From: Massospora cicadina
Taxonomy: Eukaryota > Entomophthoromycota > Entomophthoromycetes > Entomophthorales > Entomophthoraceae
NCBI GenBank assembly: GCA_022478985.1
Contig: JAKSZP010018530.1
Span: 62,001-126,000, forward strand
Reading direction: 5' to 3'
Length of the DNA: 64,000 bases
The notes beneath the pieces were generated by a model. That model was given only the letters and a program-made list of their open reading frames with translations, had not been told where the DNA came from and ran no database searches. Position 1 is the first letter of the stretch, and each line of letters starts with the position of its first letter. Made by a program: the position numbers and the translations under genes. Below, piece by piece: positions 32,352 through 44,777 of the stretch.

Positions 32352-33750
32352 ATGAGCAAATTTGTCCGCAACAACACCAGTTGGGCAAAAGTGGCCAGCG
32401 CGAAAGGCCCAAAGCCCTCCCAACCTGCCAGGGAAAAACGCCCCGTGGAATGTTGACACCCTCCCACCAAAAAGGGTGAGCACAGCGCTGCACCCAGAGT
32501 TTTGCAATTTTTGCAAAAAATGGGCGCATATACTAAAATAGAACACTCTCAACCCCTGTCCTCCCTTGAGCATGGCCTTATAATTATGGTCGGTGATATT
32601 TCCCTCAAATCATGGGAAAAATGGGGGAGGTCTTCTCCATGACTTTCCTGAACACTGTCTTAGTAAATCATAAAGATTTACATAGAGGATGGGTGGACGT
32701 TGGGTTCAAGTCCGCGGAGGAAGTGGCAGAAGCAGCAAAAATCATATTCTCCATAAAAATTAACAATGAAGTTTGCATCATCCGCATGATGCGCACATGA
32801 TGGAACAAGGCAAATGACTTATTTATCATATTTGACCAACTTCTGAGCACCGTGCACCATGATATTCTCGCAGATGAGCTCCACGGGGGCCTCAAAGGTT
32901 ATGGCGTAATCATACAATTTGAATTTATGAAATTCCCCCTCCTGCCCCACCTGTGTACAGGGAAGGCAATAGCCATTATAGAACCTGATCAGGACATGGT
33001 AGAAGATATCACCCTCATTCCACACATGGCGACCATCAACCTCCCTGATGGCAGCATATCTCGTTCCTTCCACATCACACTGGAACACACCCCACCTATC
33101 TGCGAAATCTGCTCAGCTATAGGCCACATAGACCATGTGTGCCCCATCAAGTGTGGTATTGAAGCATCGAAATTTTGTGAGGACAATATGGATGAAACAA
33201 GACCAACTTTTGGCAAAACTAAGGACTCCACTTTCGCCTTCTATTGGGGCAAAAGAGCTAATGTTGCTTTGGTCAAGCCCATTTTGTGCAAGGACCGTCG
33301 TCATGCACAGACTGCCCACAAGCAGGCTGCAAGATCAGCTGAGATCAAGCTTGCACCACGATTTCCCAAGAACAGATTCAGGTGGATGCCATGGCAGCGC
33401 AATGGAATAACCAATCAGATCCCCCACATATAACCCAATGCAACCAAAACGATGAATTTTTTTGACACAACCAATCAATCACCTCCAACCAAGCTGGAGC
33501 AAATCCACCATGCACCACTGTGGATCCTCCTAGCCAATCACGTGTGATCAGCGATGATATGGTTCATGCACATGATATGGAAGACCATTTCAGCCAATCA
33601 CAATGTGACAACACTTGTGCACAAAACCCATTCACCCCAACACCTAGTTTCTACCCATCAAACAACAGGCAAATGGCGGAAAATTTTTCGCTGATAGGGC
33701 ACAAGCCAACCCACACCAGGCCCAAACTTCACGGAGTAATCTGAGCCAGA
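32352..33750 (+). pseudogene. LINE E ORF1 (CCHC knuckle), broken
   Basis: It begins MSKFVRNNTSWAKVASAKGPKPSQPAREKRP, similar in plan to the MSGSSWASK...GGRP start of B-D. After several breaks a 193-residue open segment (32852-33433) covers the pre-knuckle region FPLLPHLCTGKAIAIIEPDQD, which aligns with FTLMPHLCTGKAIAVLTPTE of LINE B, and the knuckle CEICSAIGHIDHVCP (CxxCx4Hx4C). The C-terminus (to about 33750) is polar and Asn/Gln-rich and differs from the Gly/Pro-rich end of the other subfamily. Confidence 0.75.
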
Positions 33751-33852
33751 AGAAACCAAACAAAACCAGTACTAAGACCGCCAACCAACACACTGGAACT
33801 AATCTGACTAATTGGCCCCATACTCGCATTATGACCCACAATAAGGAACTGG

Positions 33853-36800
33853 GTGACCTCAGTGGGTCGCCCCAGCGTCCCTGATGTGCAGACTACCACA
33901 ATCACCATAAGGTCGCTCAACATCGCGGGAGCCAAGGCCCCCACATCCTGGGCCAAAAAAATAGCTTTCATGCACAATATTCCCAAGGACATCTTGGCTG
34001 TCCAAGAACCCCACTGTCCACCAGGGGAGGAGGAGTCATGGTCACCCATGCTCCTTCTGGCCAAATCCTTTTGGATATACCACTGCGGGGTGGTAATATG
34101 AACTAACTGTAATACTCCAGTAAATATCTGAAGCACATCCTCCCACCTGGAGGGATGGCTGCTTCTAGCAGATCTCGAGTGGAATAGAGAAACTTTTGCT
34201 GTGGCATGTGTGTATGCCCCAAATGATCTGAACAACTGACAAATTTTTTTCTCCGATATCCTCTCAATCCCTTTCCCTGAGGCAACGTTTTTCACGTGAT
34301 ATTTCAACCGCTGGCTTAACACCATTACTGACCACTGGCCCAAGTCTAAGGCTATACCCCGTGGCCACACGGAACTATGCATACTAAAGGCAATACTGGG
34401 CATGTGTGACACCATTCCCAAACAAGCCCCCACCCTGGCCACCATGATGAGGCCCCACCACAACAATAACCAGCTGGTCTCAATGACCTGGATTGACCTG
34501 ATGCTCGCCCCTATAGATTTCTGTCACTGGGTATCAGATTTTACAACAACAAATATCCAATTCTCTGAACACCAGATGGTCTCAATAGCGTTATCATCCT
34601 CAGAAAAATCCAAAAGCCACCAACCTGGCACAGAGTTTACCCAAGCACCATCCATCTTCCAGAGCTTAAACTTTGGATTGAGACGGTACTAACAACACAG
34701 CAAGAAAGATGACCACCCAACGGGAACCCTATCACCAAGTGGGAAATATATAAGGCTCGAGCAACCAAGAAAGCCTGCCACCTGAACTCCAGAAAGACAA
34801 CCGCGATGTCTGCGACAATCAACAAGGCTATCAGACTGCTTTAGCACTTAGAAAACAACACACCTCACGAGGGATACACCCCCCAATGGGGTCGCCTGTG
34901 GTTCCAGCTATCTACACAGGTAAACTCCCTCTTTAGAAAACACCAGCACTACACTGAAGTATGCTACAAATCAAACACATCCTATCCAGCGAAGCTCACA
35001 TGGACCAATTCTTCCAGTGTTTTAAACCAATTTCAACTTCGGCGACTTGCACACAGGTCTGTCAAGCAGACGACACACTGGCGTCCACACCATCTGAAAT
35101 ATAAGCCGTGTTACACCGATTTTACACTGACATGTACACAGCGGGGGATTTTTCATAACCTAGAGAAATTGGAAAATTTTCATCATCCGCTAATATTGAC
35201 ACTATAGCTGATAAACCAGAACTTGTCGCACCCATCACAAAAGAAGAACTATGTGAGGTAATAAGATCAACTCCGCACAACAAGCGCCCTAGGCCTGATG
35301 GCCTACCATATGAATTTTTCAAAAATATTTTGACTATATTGCACCAATACTACTGACAACTATGAACAAGTGCCTGGAGGACACAACCCTTCTACCTGGC
35401 GGCCAAGACGCATATGTGGTCACACTCTTCAAAAAAGGAGACCAGGCAGACCTAAACAACTGGCATCCGATCGCTCTCATTATTACTGACACCAAAATAG
35501 CAACTAAAATCTTAGCTAAGCGTCTGGGTTGCATTGCTCAGACAGCCCTCTCCACCCATCAGTTTGGCTTCATCATAAATTGCTCAATTTGGGATAACAT
35601 CCACACAATTGCCAACATCTGACAAGCTAACCCCACAGGCGCCCTTGCTTTCCTGGACCATAAGAAAGCATATGACTGAGTGCACTGGGGTTACCTAGAA
35701 CAGTGTCTAAAGGCTTTCAACCTACCACCCCGATATATTTACTGGGAGCTCCTCCTAACGCGCTCAGCCAGGTTTTCAATCAGAGGCCCAGGTTTCCTAA
35801 CTGACACTATCACCCCCCAAAGGGGCCTCAAACAAGGTGACCCTCTTAGCCCCCTACTATACAATTTTACCCTTGACCCTCTCTTCCGCATTGTAAACTC
35901 AAAGCTCACCAGAATCAGGTTGAAGGGACAACTACCAACCAAAATGCTCGCCTTTGCTGAAGATTACGTTGTTGGAGTCTCAGGCAATAGGGATGCCAGG
36001 GCGATTGAGCGCATTATTCACCAGTATGAGTCAGTGAGTATCGCCATGCTGAACAAACAAAAAACAGAGGTAATTGTTATTAACAAATTCAGTTTGAAAT
36101 GGGCCTCACCCTTCCACCACCACACAAACCAACCAACCATACATCCAACCACACAACAACGATCCAAGCCAGTAAGACCACTGTGTTTACCCTTTGCACA
36201 CCACCCCGCCACCAACCCAGTCCATCATCTGGGCATATGGCTTGAAGCTGGTGGATATGCACTTGACACCTTCAAAACCAACATTTTGGACAACATCACA
36301 AAAAGAATGACATGTATGCGGAGGAGTAAAGCTAGTTTAACTGGAAGAGTTGTGTTAGCCAACTCCCTGATCTTGTCAAAGTTATGGTTTGCCGCCCACG
36401 CAGTTCCCTTCTCCGCCAACTTTACCAACGCAGTCTACAAGCTCCTGCAGAATAGGCTATGGTCTGGTTACCGCGCACCTGTCAGGCTGGAGACCATGTA
36501 TGACCCACGGAAGAAAGGCGGGATGGGGCTGCTCAATTTCATGGAATGAGCAACGCAAATCCTCGGCTCATGGGTAGCTCTCACAACGTCACCCAACCCA
36601 CCATCCCCCACTGGGCAAAGGAAGCCCAAACCAACTTCGCAAGGGCACTACATCTGAGGTCCCCCTCCAACCCTGCAACTCTGATGAAATACCTTGCAAC
36701 ACATCCAACTGCCATCAGACCGCACAACACCAACCAATATTTCAAACGCATCCTGTACAACCTAAGACAAGAGGATTGAAGCTTCTCCTATGCACAGCAA

Positions 36801-37476
36801 TCTGAAGACATTCACTCTCAAACTGGTTACATGCAGCTCCACAGGGGACAAATGGTGACTAACGCGCCTGCCCCACTACCATCCTTTCCTCTATCCCATA
36901 TTGAATACCTAGACTACCAAGACGTCCCATATGACTTGTGCACCCAAAAGCAGCTGTGGGACCTCGTCACCTGCTCCCTCTTAAACCCCACAAGTGTGCT
37001 CCACAGTGTGGTGCTACATGCGCCATACATTTAGAACAGCTGACCACACCTTCTCAATGTTCAAGACATGCGCCATCTGCGGCGGACCCAACACACTAGC
37101 ACATTACCTGGAAGAGTGCCCGCCTTCTGCGCATATCTGGGCCAACGTGATGCACTTGTTTCAACAATCACTAACAGCTGAATTCTGACTATCCCGCAAT
37201 ATCCTGGCACTCAACATGGCCTCGCCTATTCCCCAGACGCTAAGGGCTCTAATTGTGAGTATTGTAATATGGTCCATTCACACAATTACTCTTGACGCTT
37301 TCAAAGGGATCCTCCACAATTTCAACCAAGCCATCATCAGGTTCCATAGCCATTTGGCTGATCACTTCCAAGCCTAGCTGTTCAGATCACTCCAACACAA
37401 ATGGAAGAAATGGATGGGCAACTTGATCCAATCTAGTTCCTTCATTATGACACTGAAAACCTCACAGTCTTCATAG
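33853..37476 (+). pseudogene. LINE E ORF2 (endonuclease, RT, zf-RVT-like), broken
   Basis: The endonuclease starts SLNIAGAKAPTSWAKKIAFM, DILAVQEPHCPP, and later has MTWIDLMLAPIDF and FSEHQMVSIALS, where the final catalytic S-D-H has become S-E-H. The RT holds NNWHPIALIITDTKIATKILAKRL, FGFIINCSIWDNIH, AFLDHKKAYD then a stop, GLKQGDPLSPLLYNFTLDPL and MLAFAEDYVVGVSGNRDAR (FAED at 35953-35964). A 289-residue open segment (35680-36549) covers motif B to the thumb. The tail carries the CxxC...H....C motif at about 37070-37110. Confidence 0.85.
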
Positions 37477-37706
37477 GTGGTACACCCTACTAGCCCCTGA
37501 GCTGCCATGCCACTTAAGGTCTAGTCATCCACCACCCGTGGCTCCTAGCCAACCTAAGTGTTCCAAGTCGTACCTTTTGAGTTCCATTGTTTTGCGCTCT
37601 CTTCCCTCTTCCCTCTTCTGTTTTCCATTTTTTCCTCTTCCCTATATATCAGATATATCTGTCCCCTGGTCGGCCATCCTCATATAAATAAAAGCTATGT
37701 GCTACA

Positions 37707-38231
37707 TACTGGTACCTAATGAACGATGAAATATGGGCATAAAGCTAAATTTGAAACCAAAACTTTGGATATAGGGGGACGAATCTATTTACTATATAGT
37801 ACAAAGTCATCATCTCATAATGAATGTGCCTCATGGATGTAGCTATTCAGAGTTCTGCTGACCCAACCAGTGTTGATTTGCAGATGACTAAAGAGACGTC
37901 AGTGCGTAGTTCATATAACAACATCAACCCTGATAAAATATGATACTATAATTCTAAGAATTTCTCCTCAGGCTTGCAACATATAATGGTTGATAATGTA
38001 TATACTGTGCCCCCCTGACTTCCAGGGCCAGAAGATGTATATCTCCCTTTTTAAGGATTATATACTGTACAATTCTTCAATATATTGAGATTGAGTTTTT
38101 GATATCTAAAATTAAAGATTAGTCAAATTTTTGTAAAATAGACTTAGATATAAGATAAGTCATTTATTTAACATGATTTTATATTTTACTAATATTTTTA
38201 ATACTGGTTTTAAAAATTTGGCTAATGACTG
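37707..38231 (+). pseudogene. Gypsy J: protease 3' part and linker
   Basis: It continues the protease split by LINE E (TGT, KYGHKAKFETKTLDIGG) into a decayed linker. Gypsy H is inserted at its right end and the host resumes at 44773. No RT of J was recognised beyond H. Confidence 0.45.
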
Positions 38232-38790
38232 TGTTATAATTCAGTAATATTTGTTGAGATATGCTGGGCGATTTTGCACATGGTCAAACCCAATGAGCAA
38301 TAGAACGGATGATATGGAGATCGCCAGTCCTTGGAACACACTTAAATAAAATAAATATGGAGTAATTGCCCCAAAGACATTTTATTTCTATTCTAATATT
38401 TACAACAGTTACTCACTGTCCCACTCTCTTGCTTCAACTAACAATCTTACCCTTCAAACACCTCATCTCACATATATAATAAAAACTTTGGATGATACAC
38501 TCCTTTGGCTTAGACTATTTGGTTCCACCATATTCTCATTTGCATCAGCAGAGTATGGTATTCTCAAATTCCCTATTGCCTTAGTTCAAGGCGAACTAAT
38601 CATACTGTTGAATATCAACATTGCCTTATCACCTTATTTGTAGGAGATCCAATAGCTACCCTTTCTGACCCAATATTGACTCATCTCAAGGCACTTGAAT
38701 AATCATAACTATAAACCATGGTCAGCGAATTATAGTCAATCTGCCATGGCTATCATGGGCTTATCATCCAGTCATATCAGAATCTTGACA
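38232..38790 (-). repeat. 3' LTR of Gypsy H
   Basis: On the - strand it starts TGTCAAGATTCTGATATGAC and ends GAATTATAACA, giving TG...CA ends. Confidence 0.9.
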
Positions 38791-38806
38791 ATACCTCCCT
38801 TGACTG
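38791..38806 (-). other. Polypurine tract of Gypsy H
   Basis: On the - strand, CAAGGGAGGTAT abuts the 3' LTR. The equivalent tract of Gypsy I is CAAGGAGGGTTAA. Confidence 0.7.
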
Positions 38807-38849
38807 GACAATAAGTCTCTTATTGTTTATACTCCTGGAGAAACTTTGC

Positions 38850-39900
38850 GTGCACTCAGTTGATAATCAGACCACTTGTGGAATCCTTGATATTATAGAC
38901 GTTGACTACTGTTTTATCAATAACTTAAAATGAACCAATCCATATGCTGGCCAGTTTGTGCTTCTGACCAAACCCATGTTGGTCATGGAATAGAACCATG
39001 CCCCCAGCTTTGAACTGAGCTAGACACTACGCCATATCTGATTGGCAGCCCGATTCTTTTTTCTTGGCTAAGATGAATAAGTACGCTTTAGTTTGCAACT
39101 TGATTAATGTGTCTACTAAATTAGTCAAATAGTATTGGGATCCATTCCGCTGGTATCTTCTATGAAAGCATAAAGCAGAGCCAGAAGAGCAGGGTGTCAT
39201 CTATAAAGTAATTGAAAAAGACTTTTCCCATGGCTGAGTGGTAACTAATATCATAAGCTTAGACAGATGTGGAAATAAGGAAACTCCAATATGAAGGTCA
39301 ATCTGCCACCAGTTTATAGAGTATGTTCACTAAAGTCTAAAAACTCTCTTGACCATCCCATTAAACTTGGGGTGATATGGGGTCATCAAAATCCCACAAT
39401 GGCCATCAGCTCGTCTAGCTTTGGAAGGATGTGGGAAGTGAAGTTAGTCCCATTATATGTAAGGTAAAACTGAGGGCAGCCATGTCGCTGGATTATAAAC
39501 CATTATGAACTTGGCCACAGTGACCGCCCCCAAATCACATATTGCTCATGCTTCAACCTACCAGGTCAAGTGGTCAATCACCACCAGAATGTATTTGGAC
39601 CAGTTAGCTCCCATTGGCATAGGGCAACAACATTGAGGGAAACTGTATGCCAATCAAAATGTGGTTTCACTAACTGGTATGAAGTCTTCTGGCAGAACGG
39701 CTTTTCCACTTGGCACTGGTGGCAGCAGAAAAATGAGTTCAAGAACATCAAAGTTCATGATTTCCAAATGATATTGAGGGAGCAACAATTCCAACGTCTT
39801 GTGCATGCCACCATGTCCAATTGCCCTATGTGCGCTCATGATAATGTTATTCTGGGCCAAGGGTCATGGAAGTTCACTGTAGAATAGCCAATATGCCTGT
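38850..39900 (-). pseudogene. Gypsy H: integrase
   Basis: The open segment 39860-39654 includes HRAIGHGGMHKTLELL, the H-x-H part of the zinc-binding domain. Next comes NWSKYILVVIDHLTW then a break and AICDLGAVTVAKF, corresponding to SKYILVAIDHLTRWVEARPICNLGALTVTKF of Gypsy I, then YHPKFNGMVKR, where the catalytic Glu (NGMVER) has become Lys. There are stops throughout. It would have inserted the cDNA. Confidence 0.8.
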
Positions 39901-40199
39901 ACAATTAACCATTTAATCAAAAGGTATTCACTTGCATCTCGTTTAATGCTTTTATGACTTAGGGTGGTTCAACTTCATATTTTCCACTGAGCATTTTATT
40001 GTACATAATGTTGCTCAAATCTGATGTGATGGTTACCGTTGGCAGTCTCAACAAGCAATTGGCTTCTGGTGTTTTGCACCAGGTTGGTGGAGGATCTCAA
40101 GTTGTGAGCCTGAAGTTTGAGGGCCCATCGGGTAGACACCCTTCAGGCTCCTTGAGGTTCTTCAACCAGCATAATGAAGCATGATCTTTAATGACTTTG

Positions 40200-40560
40200 A
40201 ACTTTACTCAATGCAAATAAACCTAAATTGTCATATGCATATATCACCACTAAACACTCCACTAGGTCATGGTGTAATCGCATTTGTGGCGGTTTAAGCT
40301 ATGACTGCAGTATGCAACTGGGTGCTCCTCCCCCTCATCATCTTTTTTACTAGAGCTGTCCCAACGGCAGAAAGGGACACATCCGTCTGAATGATAAATT
40401 CCTTATCAAAAATTGGGTAGCATAACACCTGCACATTGATTGATGACATCCAAAGTAAATCAAAAGATCAAAGACGGTGTTCTTTCCATTTGAACAAGGC
40501 ATCTTTTTTTACCAACTCAAATAGTGGTCCCCCAATATAGCTGAAGTTAGAGATGAAACG
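40200..40560 (-). pseudogene. Gypsy H: RNase H domain
   Basis: It contains DKEFIIQTDVSLSAVGTALVK (first catalytic Asp in QTDVS), followed by decayed text to about 40200. It lies between the RT and integrase on the same strand. Confidence 0.65.
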
Positions 40561-40599
40561 CCAATTTTAACCCACCATCCCCAAAAATACCTGTATGTC

Positions 40600-41280
40600 A
40601 CGCTTACTACTTGGCTGAGTCATTTTTTGGGATAGCCTCCACCTTGGCTGGCTGAGGTTTAAGCCCATTCACGTCTACCACAAACCCAAGGTACTCCAGT
40701 TGATCCTTAAAGAAGTGGCATTTGTGGGGCTTAATATTGAGTTGGCCTTGGCAAGCCGGCGGAAGACCTCCTCTAGATGAGTAAGATGCCCAGAGAATGT
40801 TCAAAAAAAGACGTTGATATCATCAAGGTATACAATGATGCACGACAGCTTCAGGTCACTGAGAATGGTGTACATGGCCCGTTGGATCGTAGCCAGGGGG
40901 TTACACAGCCCTTGAGGCATCCAGGTCAGTTGAAAAAGCCCCCTGGACGTGATAATGGCGCATTTCTCCTGTTCCACCGTGGGTAACTCGTTTTTCCAAT
41001 AACCTGAGATCAAAACCATCACCAAGAAGTAATGAGCCCCTCCCAACAAATCCAGGGAATCGTCAATTTGTGGCAAGAGGTATGAGTCCTTTTTGGTAAT
41101 ACTGTTGAGCTTCCGATAGTCTATCACTACTTGGTTGGTATCATCCTTATTTTGTCAATTAGAATGGGCAAAGCCCACAGACTCTTTGAGGGTTCAAGCA
41201 TCCCTTGATCTAGCAGCCTATCAAATTTCTCAGTGATGACTTCTTCAGATGCTCTTGATTGGAGGATCAGCTAAGACCTG
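40600..41280 (-). pseudogene. Gypsy H: reverse transcriptase
   Basis: The 108-residue open segment 41127-40801 starts MIDYRKLNSITKKDSYLLPQIDD and includes a DLLGGAHYFLVMVLISGYW stretch, where the usual catalytic Asp of 'xMDLxSGYW' is Val. TSRGLFQLTWMPQGLCN and IIVYLDDINVFF follow, with the YLDD box intact. A second segment (40804-40607) gives LNIKPHKCHFFKDQLEYLGFVV. The open + strand frames opposite are shadows. Confidence 0.85.
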
Positions 41281-41989
41281 ATGGAGGGATGATCTCTCAT
41301 GTACAGTCAAATGTACCACCCCAATGCGCATCCTAAATCATGGTTGTCAATGGCAAAAATCTCCTTATACTTTTCAAATAAATATATCGCCTGGTCTTTC
41401 TGTTCATCCAATAAACCTATTAAATTCTCCCATAACCACTGTCAATACGTCAGTCTGCAGTATAATGTGTAGACCAAATTTATCTAGTGACCTGAACTCA
41501 TAAACCTGGAGGACCTCCTCTACTGGGGTCAAGTGTAAATACGCCACTATTTGATGTCAGCGGATTTGCATTTGTTTGTGCTGTAAATTTGCTAAAAGGA
41601 CCTTAATCTTTTCATGTCCTGGGAGTATAATGCTTGGAGCCACATGGGGCTCAAGCTGCAATTTCTGATAAGGGCCAGTGACCTCCCACATAGAGCCCTG
41701 ATGGCACTTCCACCTCTAACTCAGCATTTAATATTGCTTGGTGTCCAGAGCGGATGTATATAGTCCCGCAGCTCTGAGCGGCAGCCCATGATATTCATAT
41801 AATGCTGAGGAAGGGCCCAAGTCTTACTCATTAGTCAATTGTAGCAAACCAGAATCACCCTATCACTGTATGAGATGTTAATATGTCCCTTGTGAATCAG
41901 ATCCTTTGGCACTCCGCTAGAGGCAAAGTAGATTGGAATCCACTGTCCCAAAGGTTCAAACATCTCCTCTGTCATGTAAATGATAGCAC

Positions 41990-42290
41990 CAAAGTTTCTC
42001 ACAAAAGAGGTTCTAATTAACTGGAGTTATTACCATTTGGCAACACTATTGTTGGGGCTACCATGACAATTGATCCAACCCGCAAAGGTAGCGCAATGTA
42101 CACTCCCTCAGAGACTGTGATTTTCACGCCTGCGGTCCCATACAACATTTGATGTTTAACATCAGGTTTTAGTGTCAACTTCGCCACCAACTAAGTAGAG
42201 ACTATGTTGACTGGGGTGCCTGTATCTATGATAGTGCAGACGCGTTTTTGCTACAAAAACTTCACAGTAGGTATATTCAGAATAAGAAGA
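41990..42290 (-). pseudogene. Gypsy H: aspartic protease
   Basis: The - strand reads CTIIDTGTPVNIVST, with the D-T-G active site kept, then LVAKLTLKPDVKHQMLYGTAGV and VYIALPLRVGSIVMVAPTIVL. There is at least one stop after NIVST. It aligns with the proteases of elements II, F and J. Confidence 0.75.
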
Positions 42291-42299
42291 CTACTGATT

Positions 42300-44148
42300 G
42301 TTTAATACATGTACATTCAAAGAATCTCGGTTCCCAAGGAAGCTCATAATCCCCTCACTGATTTTAGGGTATTCAGTGGCAATAGCATCTACCAGAAGGG
42401 CGACTTTTACACCTTTCAGGTAGGTGCATCTGTGATTGGATCCATCTTGTCTGAAGAAGCTTGGCTAAACATTTTACAGGCGTATGGCTTTGGATGCTCC
42501 TGAGGTTCTTCTTCTTCTGCTGCGGCCTTGGCTTGTGCCTGTGTCAGTATATTTTACTCCTACGACAGGCTGCTGATATAAAAACCTGTCATTATATGGA
42601 GGGACTTCGGTTGGAAATACTACAATTTGCTAAGTGGGACGTCTGGGGTTGGGACAGCGGAGGTAGAGTCCTGTCTATACTCCGCTTCATCTTTTTCCTG
42701 GTAGTATTGGTTTTGCTGAACATAGTGGACCCAGCGATTGGGGCAACTTTGGGCAAGGTGACCTGGGCGACTGCATTCTAAACAGTTCACCCTGTAAGGT
42801 CTGCACCCTTGGCTTTTGTAAGATGGGCCAGGCCAAAATTTGACTACTGACGATTGGCGTTAATTAGGTCCAGGTCAGTAGTTTGTCCATTGATAATATT
42901 AAAGGCAGGTTTGGGGCGGAAGTTGGACTTCTGTGGGTATCTCAGCTAAGGTTGAGGCACATAGTTAGAATAAGCTGAGGGATACTATGAGGGAGCTGTA
43001 CAGGATGAGAGAAATCTAAAATGAGATAGTCCAGTGACAGCGGCAGTATGTTTACATTCTGTATTGGGCGGAGGGAAGGTAGCGGTTAGATGGCACAGAA
43101 ACTGAACAACTTTGAGCAAGGGTACATCGTTGTTTAAATTGGAATCAAGACAATGTAAAGCTCTTGGTATGGCTTCACTGCAGAGGTCATAGCATTGCAC
43201 ATGTCAGCTTCAGCTAGAACGCTCACTCCTATTAACACATGGGCTTCCGCCATAAAACAATCAGCAAAAGCAGTGAGGGTCTAACGACGTTGGAACCCAA
43301 TGGACAAAAAATTCAGCTTTATGCTGCAACATCTTTGCGGTACCACCAAACAACCACAGCACAGTATCCTTCACCTCTTAGTATGTAACAGAACTTCTTG
43401 TAAGGTAGCAAGTAACTTGGTCAGCACTCCCAACATCCAAGGCGGATATCAGTAATTTAGCCTTCTTTGGATCAGAGGCTCTTTCTGCCACATATTCAAA
43501 TTGTTTGAAAAAGCTGTGGATGTTTCCATTGCAGTCAATATAGCAGCTTGAAAATGCAGAACTCCTCCTCCCACTCATAACTGTGAGCCTTAGAAGGGTA
43601 CTGCGGAGTTGATTGAGGCCCATAGTTGGGATCTCAATGAGGGGCTGGCTCATAAGGGGCAGGCCTCAGGGTGCGTAGGCTCTTCAGCGGGCAGGACTGC
43701 CATCACCTGGGGATTTTGTTGGGTCAAAACATCATAATCCCCAGAGCAGCCATCATAATTTGATTGACTCTCGCTGCATGCAGGTTCAGATAATAGTTCT
43801 TTAGCGAGATATCCAGTCTCATATTTGCTTTAAAAAATACTAAACAAGTGACCCCTTGTTTTTCCGCTTCCCAATGAAGATGAGATGGGTAAAAGGTAGG
43901 TGTTAACTTCTGCTCCGTGCAGTGTAGACTTTCAGTAGCATCATCCAGGCAATTGGCGAGCTGCCTGTTCTGTTTTATAAGTATTTGCAGCTGACTAGCC
44001 GCACTTTCAAGTTGATTCTTTACTTTGTCACGCTCCTGAAGGAGCTCCTCTTGTTTTTAAGCATGGCATCCACAAGTTTAAGTTCTGCAGTTTCAGCCAG
44101 TGCAGCTGTTCATGACAATTCTCCTTCAATGCAGTCCTGATATGCCAT
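42300..44148 (-). pseudogene. Gypsy H: gag
   Basis: The likely start is ATG at 44148 (MAYQDCIEGELS), about 70 nt after the LTR. A 91-residue open segment (43653-43378) holds HSFFKQFEYVAERASDPKKAKLLISALDV, the usual capsid N-terminal pattern of Ty3/Gypsy gag. The zinc knuckle VNCLECSRPGHLAQSCPNRW (CxxCx4Hx4C) is intact at about 42740-42800. There is no collagen-like segment here, unlike Gypsy F. The overlapping + strand open frames are shadows. Confidence 0.8.
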
Positions 44149-44198
44149 GGCCGCAGATTGGAGAATTTTTGATTTTATTGGTGATTGTCCAATGAGCC

Positions 44199-44215
44199 CC
44201 CTGTAGTGAGCACCA
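44199..44215 (-). other. Primer-binding site of Gypsy H
   Basis: On the - strand TGGTGCTCACTACAGGG starts one base after the 5' LTR. Its complement ends GAGCACCA, as a tRNA 3' end would. The tRNA was not identified. Confidence 0.7.
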
Positions 44216-44216
44216 C

Positions 44217-44772
44217 TATTATAATTTGGTGATATTGTTGAGATACGCTGGGGCATTTTGCACAGGATTGAACCCACTGAGCAATAGGATGGATGATATG
44301 GAGATTTTTGGTTCTTGGAACACACTTAAATAATAAATATGGAGCAATTTCCCAAATGACACTATATTTTTTTAATATTTTCATCTGTTAATTGCTGTTC
44401 CGCTTTTATGCTTCAACAAATAATACTCCCCTTCAATCACCCCATCTCACATATATATCAGCAACTTTGAATAATATGGGTCCCTTGACTTAGACTATTT
44501 GGTTTCAACATATTCTCATTGGCTCCATCAGAGTATGTATTCTTAAATTCCCTATTGCCTTAGTTTAAGGCGATCTACTCACTATTTGTTGAATTTTGAC
44601 ATTGCCTTATCACCTTATTTGTAGTCAATCCATTAACTACCCTTTCTGACCTTATATCGCCTCATCTTAAGGCACTTGAACAATCATAGATATAAATCAT
44701 GGTCGGCAGACTATAGCCAATCTGCCATTGGTTATTTTAAGCTTATTGTCCAGTCATATTAGAATCTTGACA
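44217..44772 (-). repeat. 5' LTR of Gypsy H
   Basis: It aligns with the 38232-38790 LTR along its whole length with substitutions and short indels. The inner end has TA instead of the expected TG (plus-strand reading). Confidence 0.9.
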
Positions 44773-44777
44773 GACTG

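Larger units (their letters stand above)
32273..37694 (+). mobile_element. LINE copy E, full length, diverged subfamily
   Basis: A 5.42-kb element with the same plan as A-D but much lower similarity. Its 5' end GCTTTTCTTTCAC and 3' end CCCCTGGTCGGCCATCCTC...AATAAAAG are homologous to theirs. ORF1 has a knuckle CEICSAIGHIDHVCP. ORF2 has endonuclease, RT and C-terminal CAICGGPNTLAHYLEECP. It is bounded by a 12-bp target duplication in the protease of Gypsy J. Its RT active-site box is FAED and it has many stops, so it is long inactive. Confidence 0.9.
38232..44772 (-). mobile_element. Gypsy H: complete LTR retrotransposon with target duplication
   Basis: A 6.54-kb element with LTRs of 559 bp (38232-38790) and 556 bp (44217-44772). 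It is flanked by the 5-bp target duplication GACTG (38227-38231 and 44773-44777). On the - strand the order is LTR, primer-binding site, gag, protease, RT, RNase H, integrase, polypurine tract, LTR: the Ty3/Gypsy order. The LTRs differ at many sites, so the insertion is old. It is the same family as Gypsy I, and sits in the decayed element J. Confidence 0.92.
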
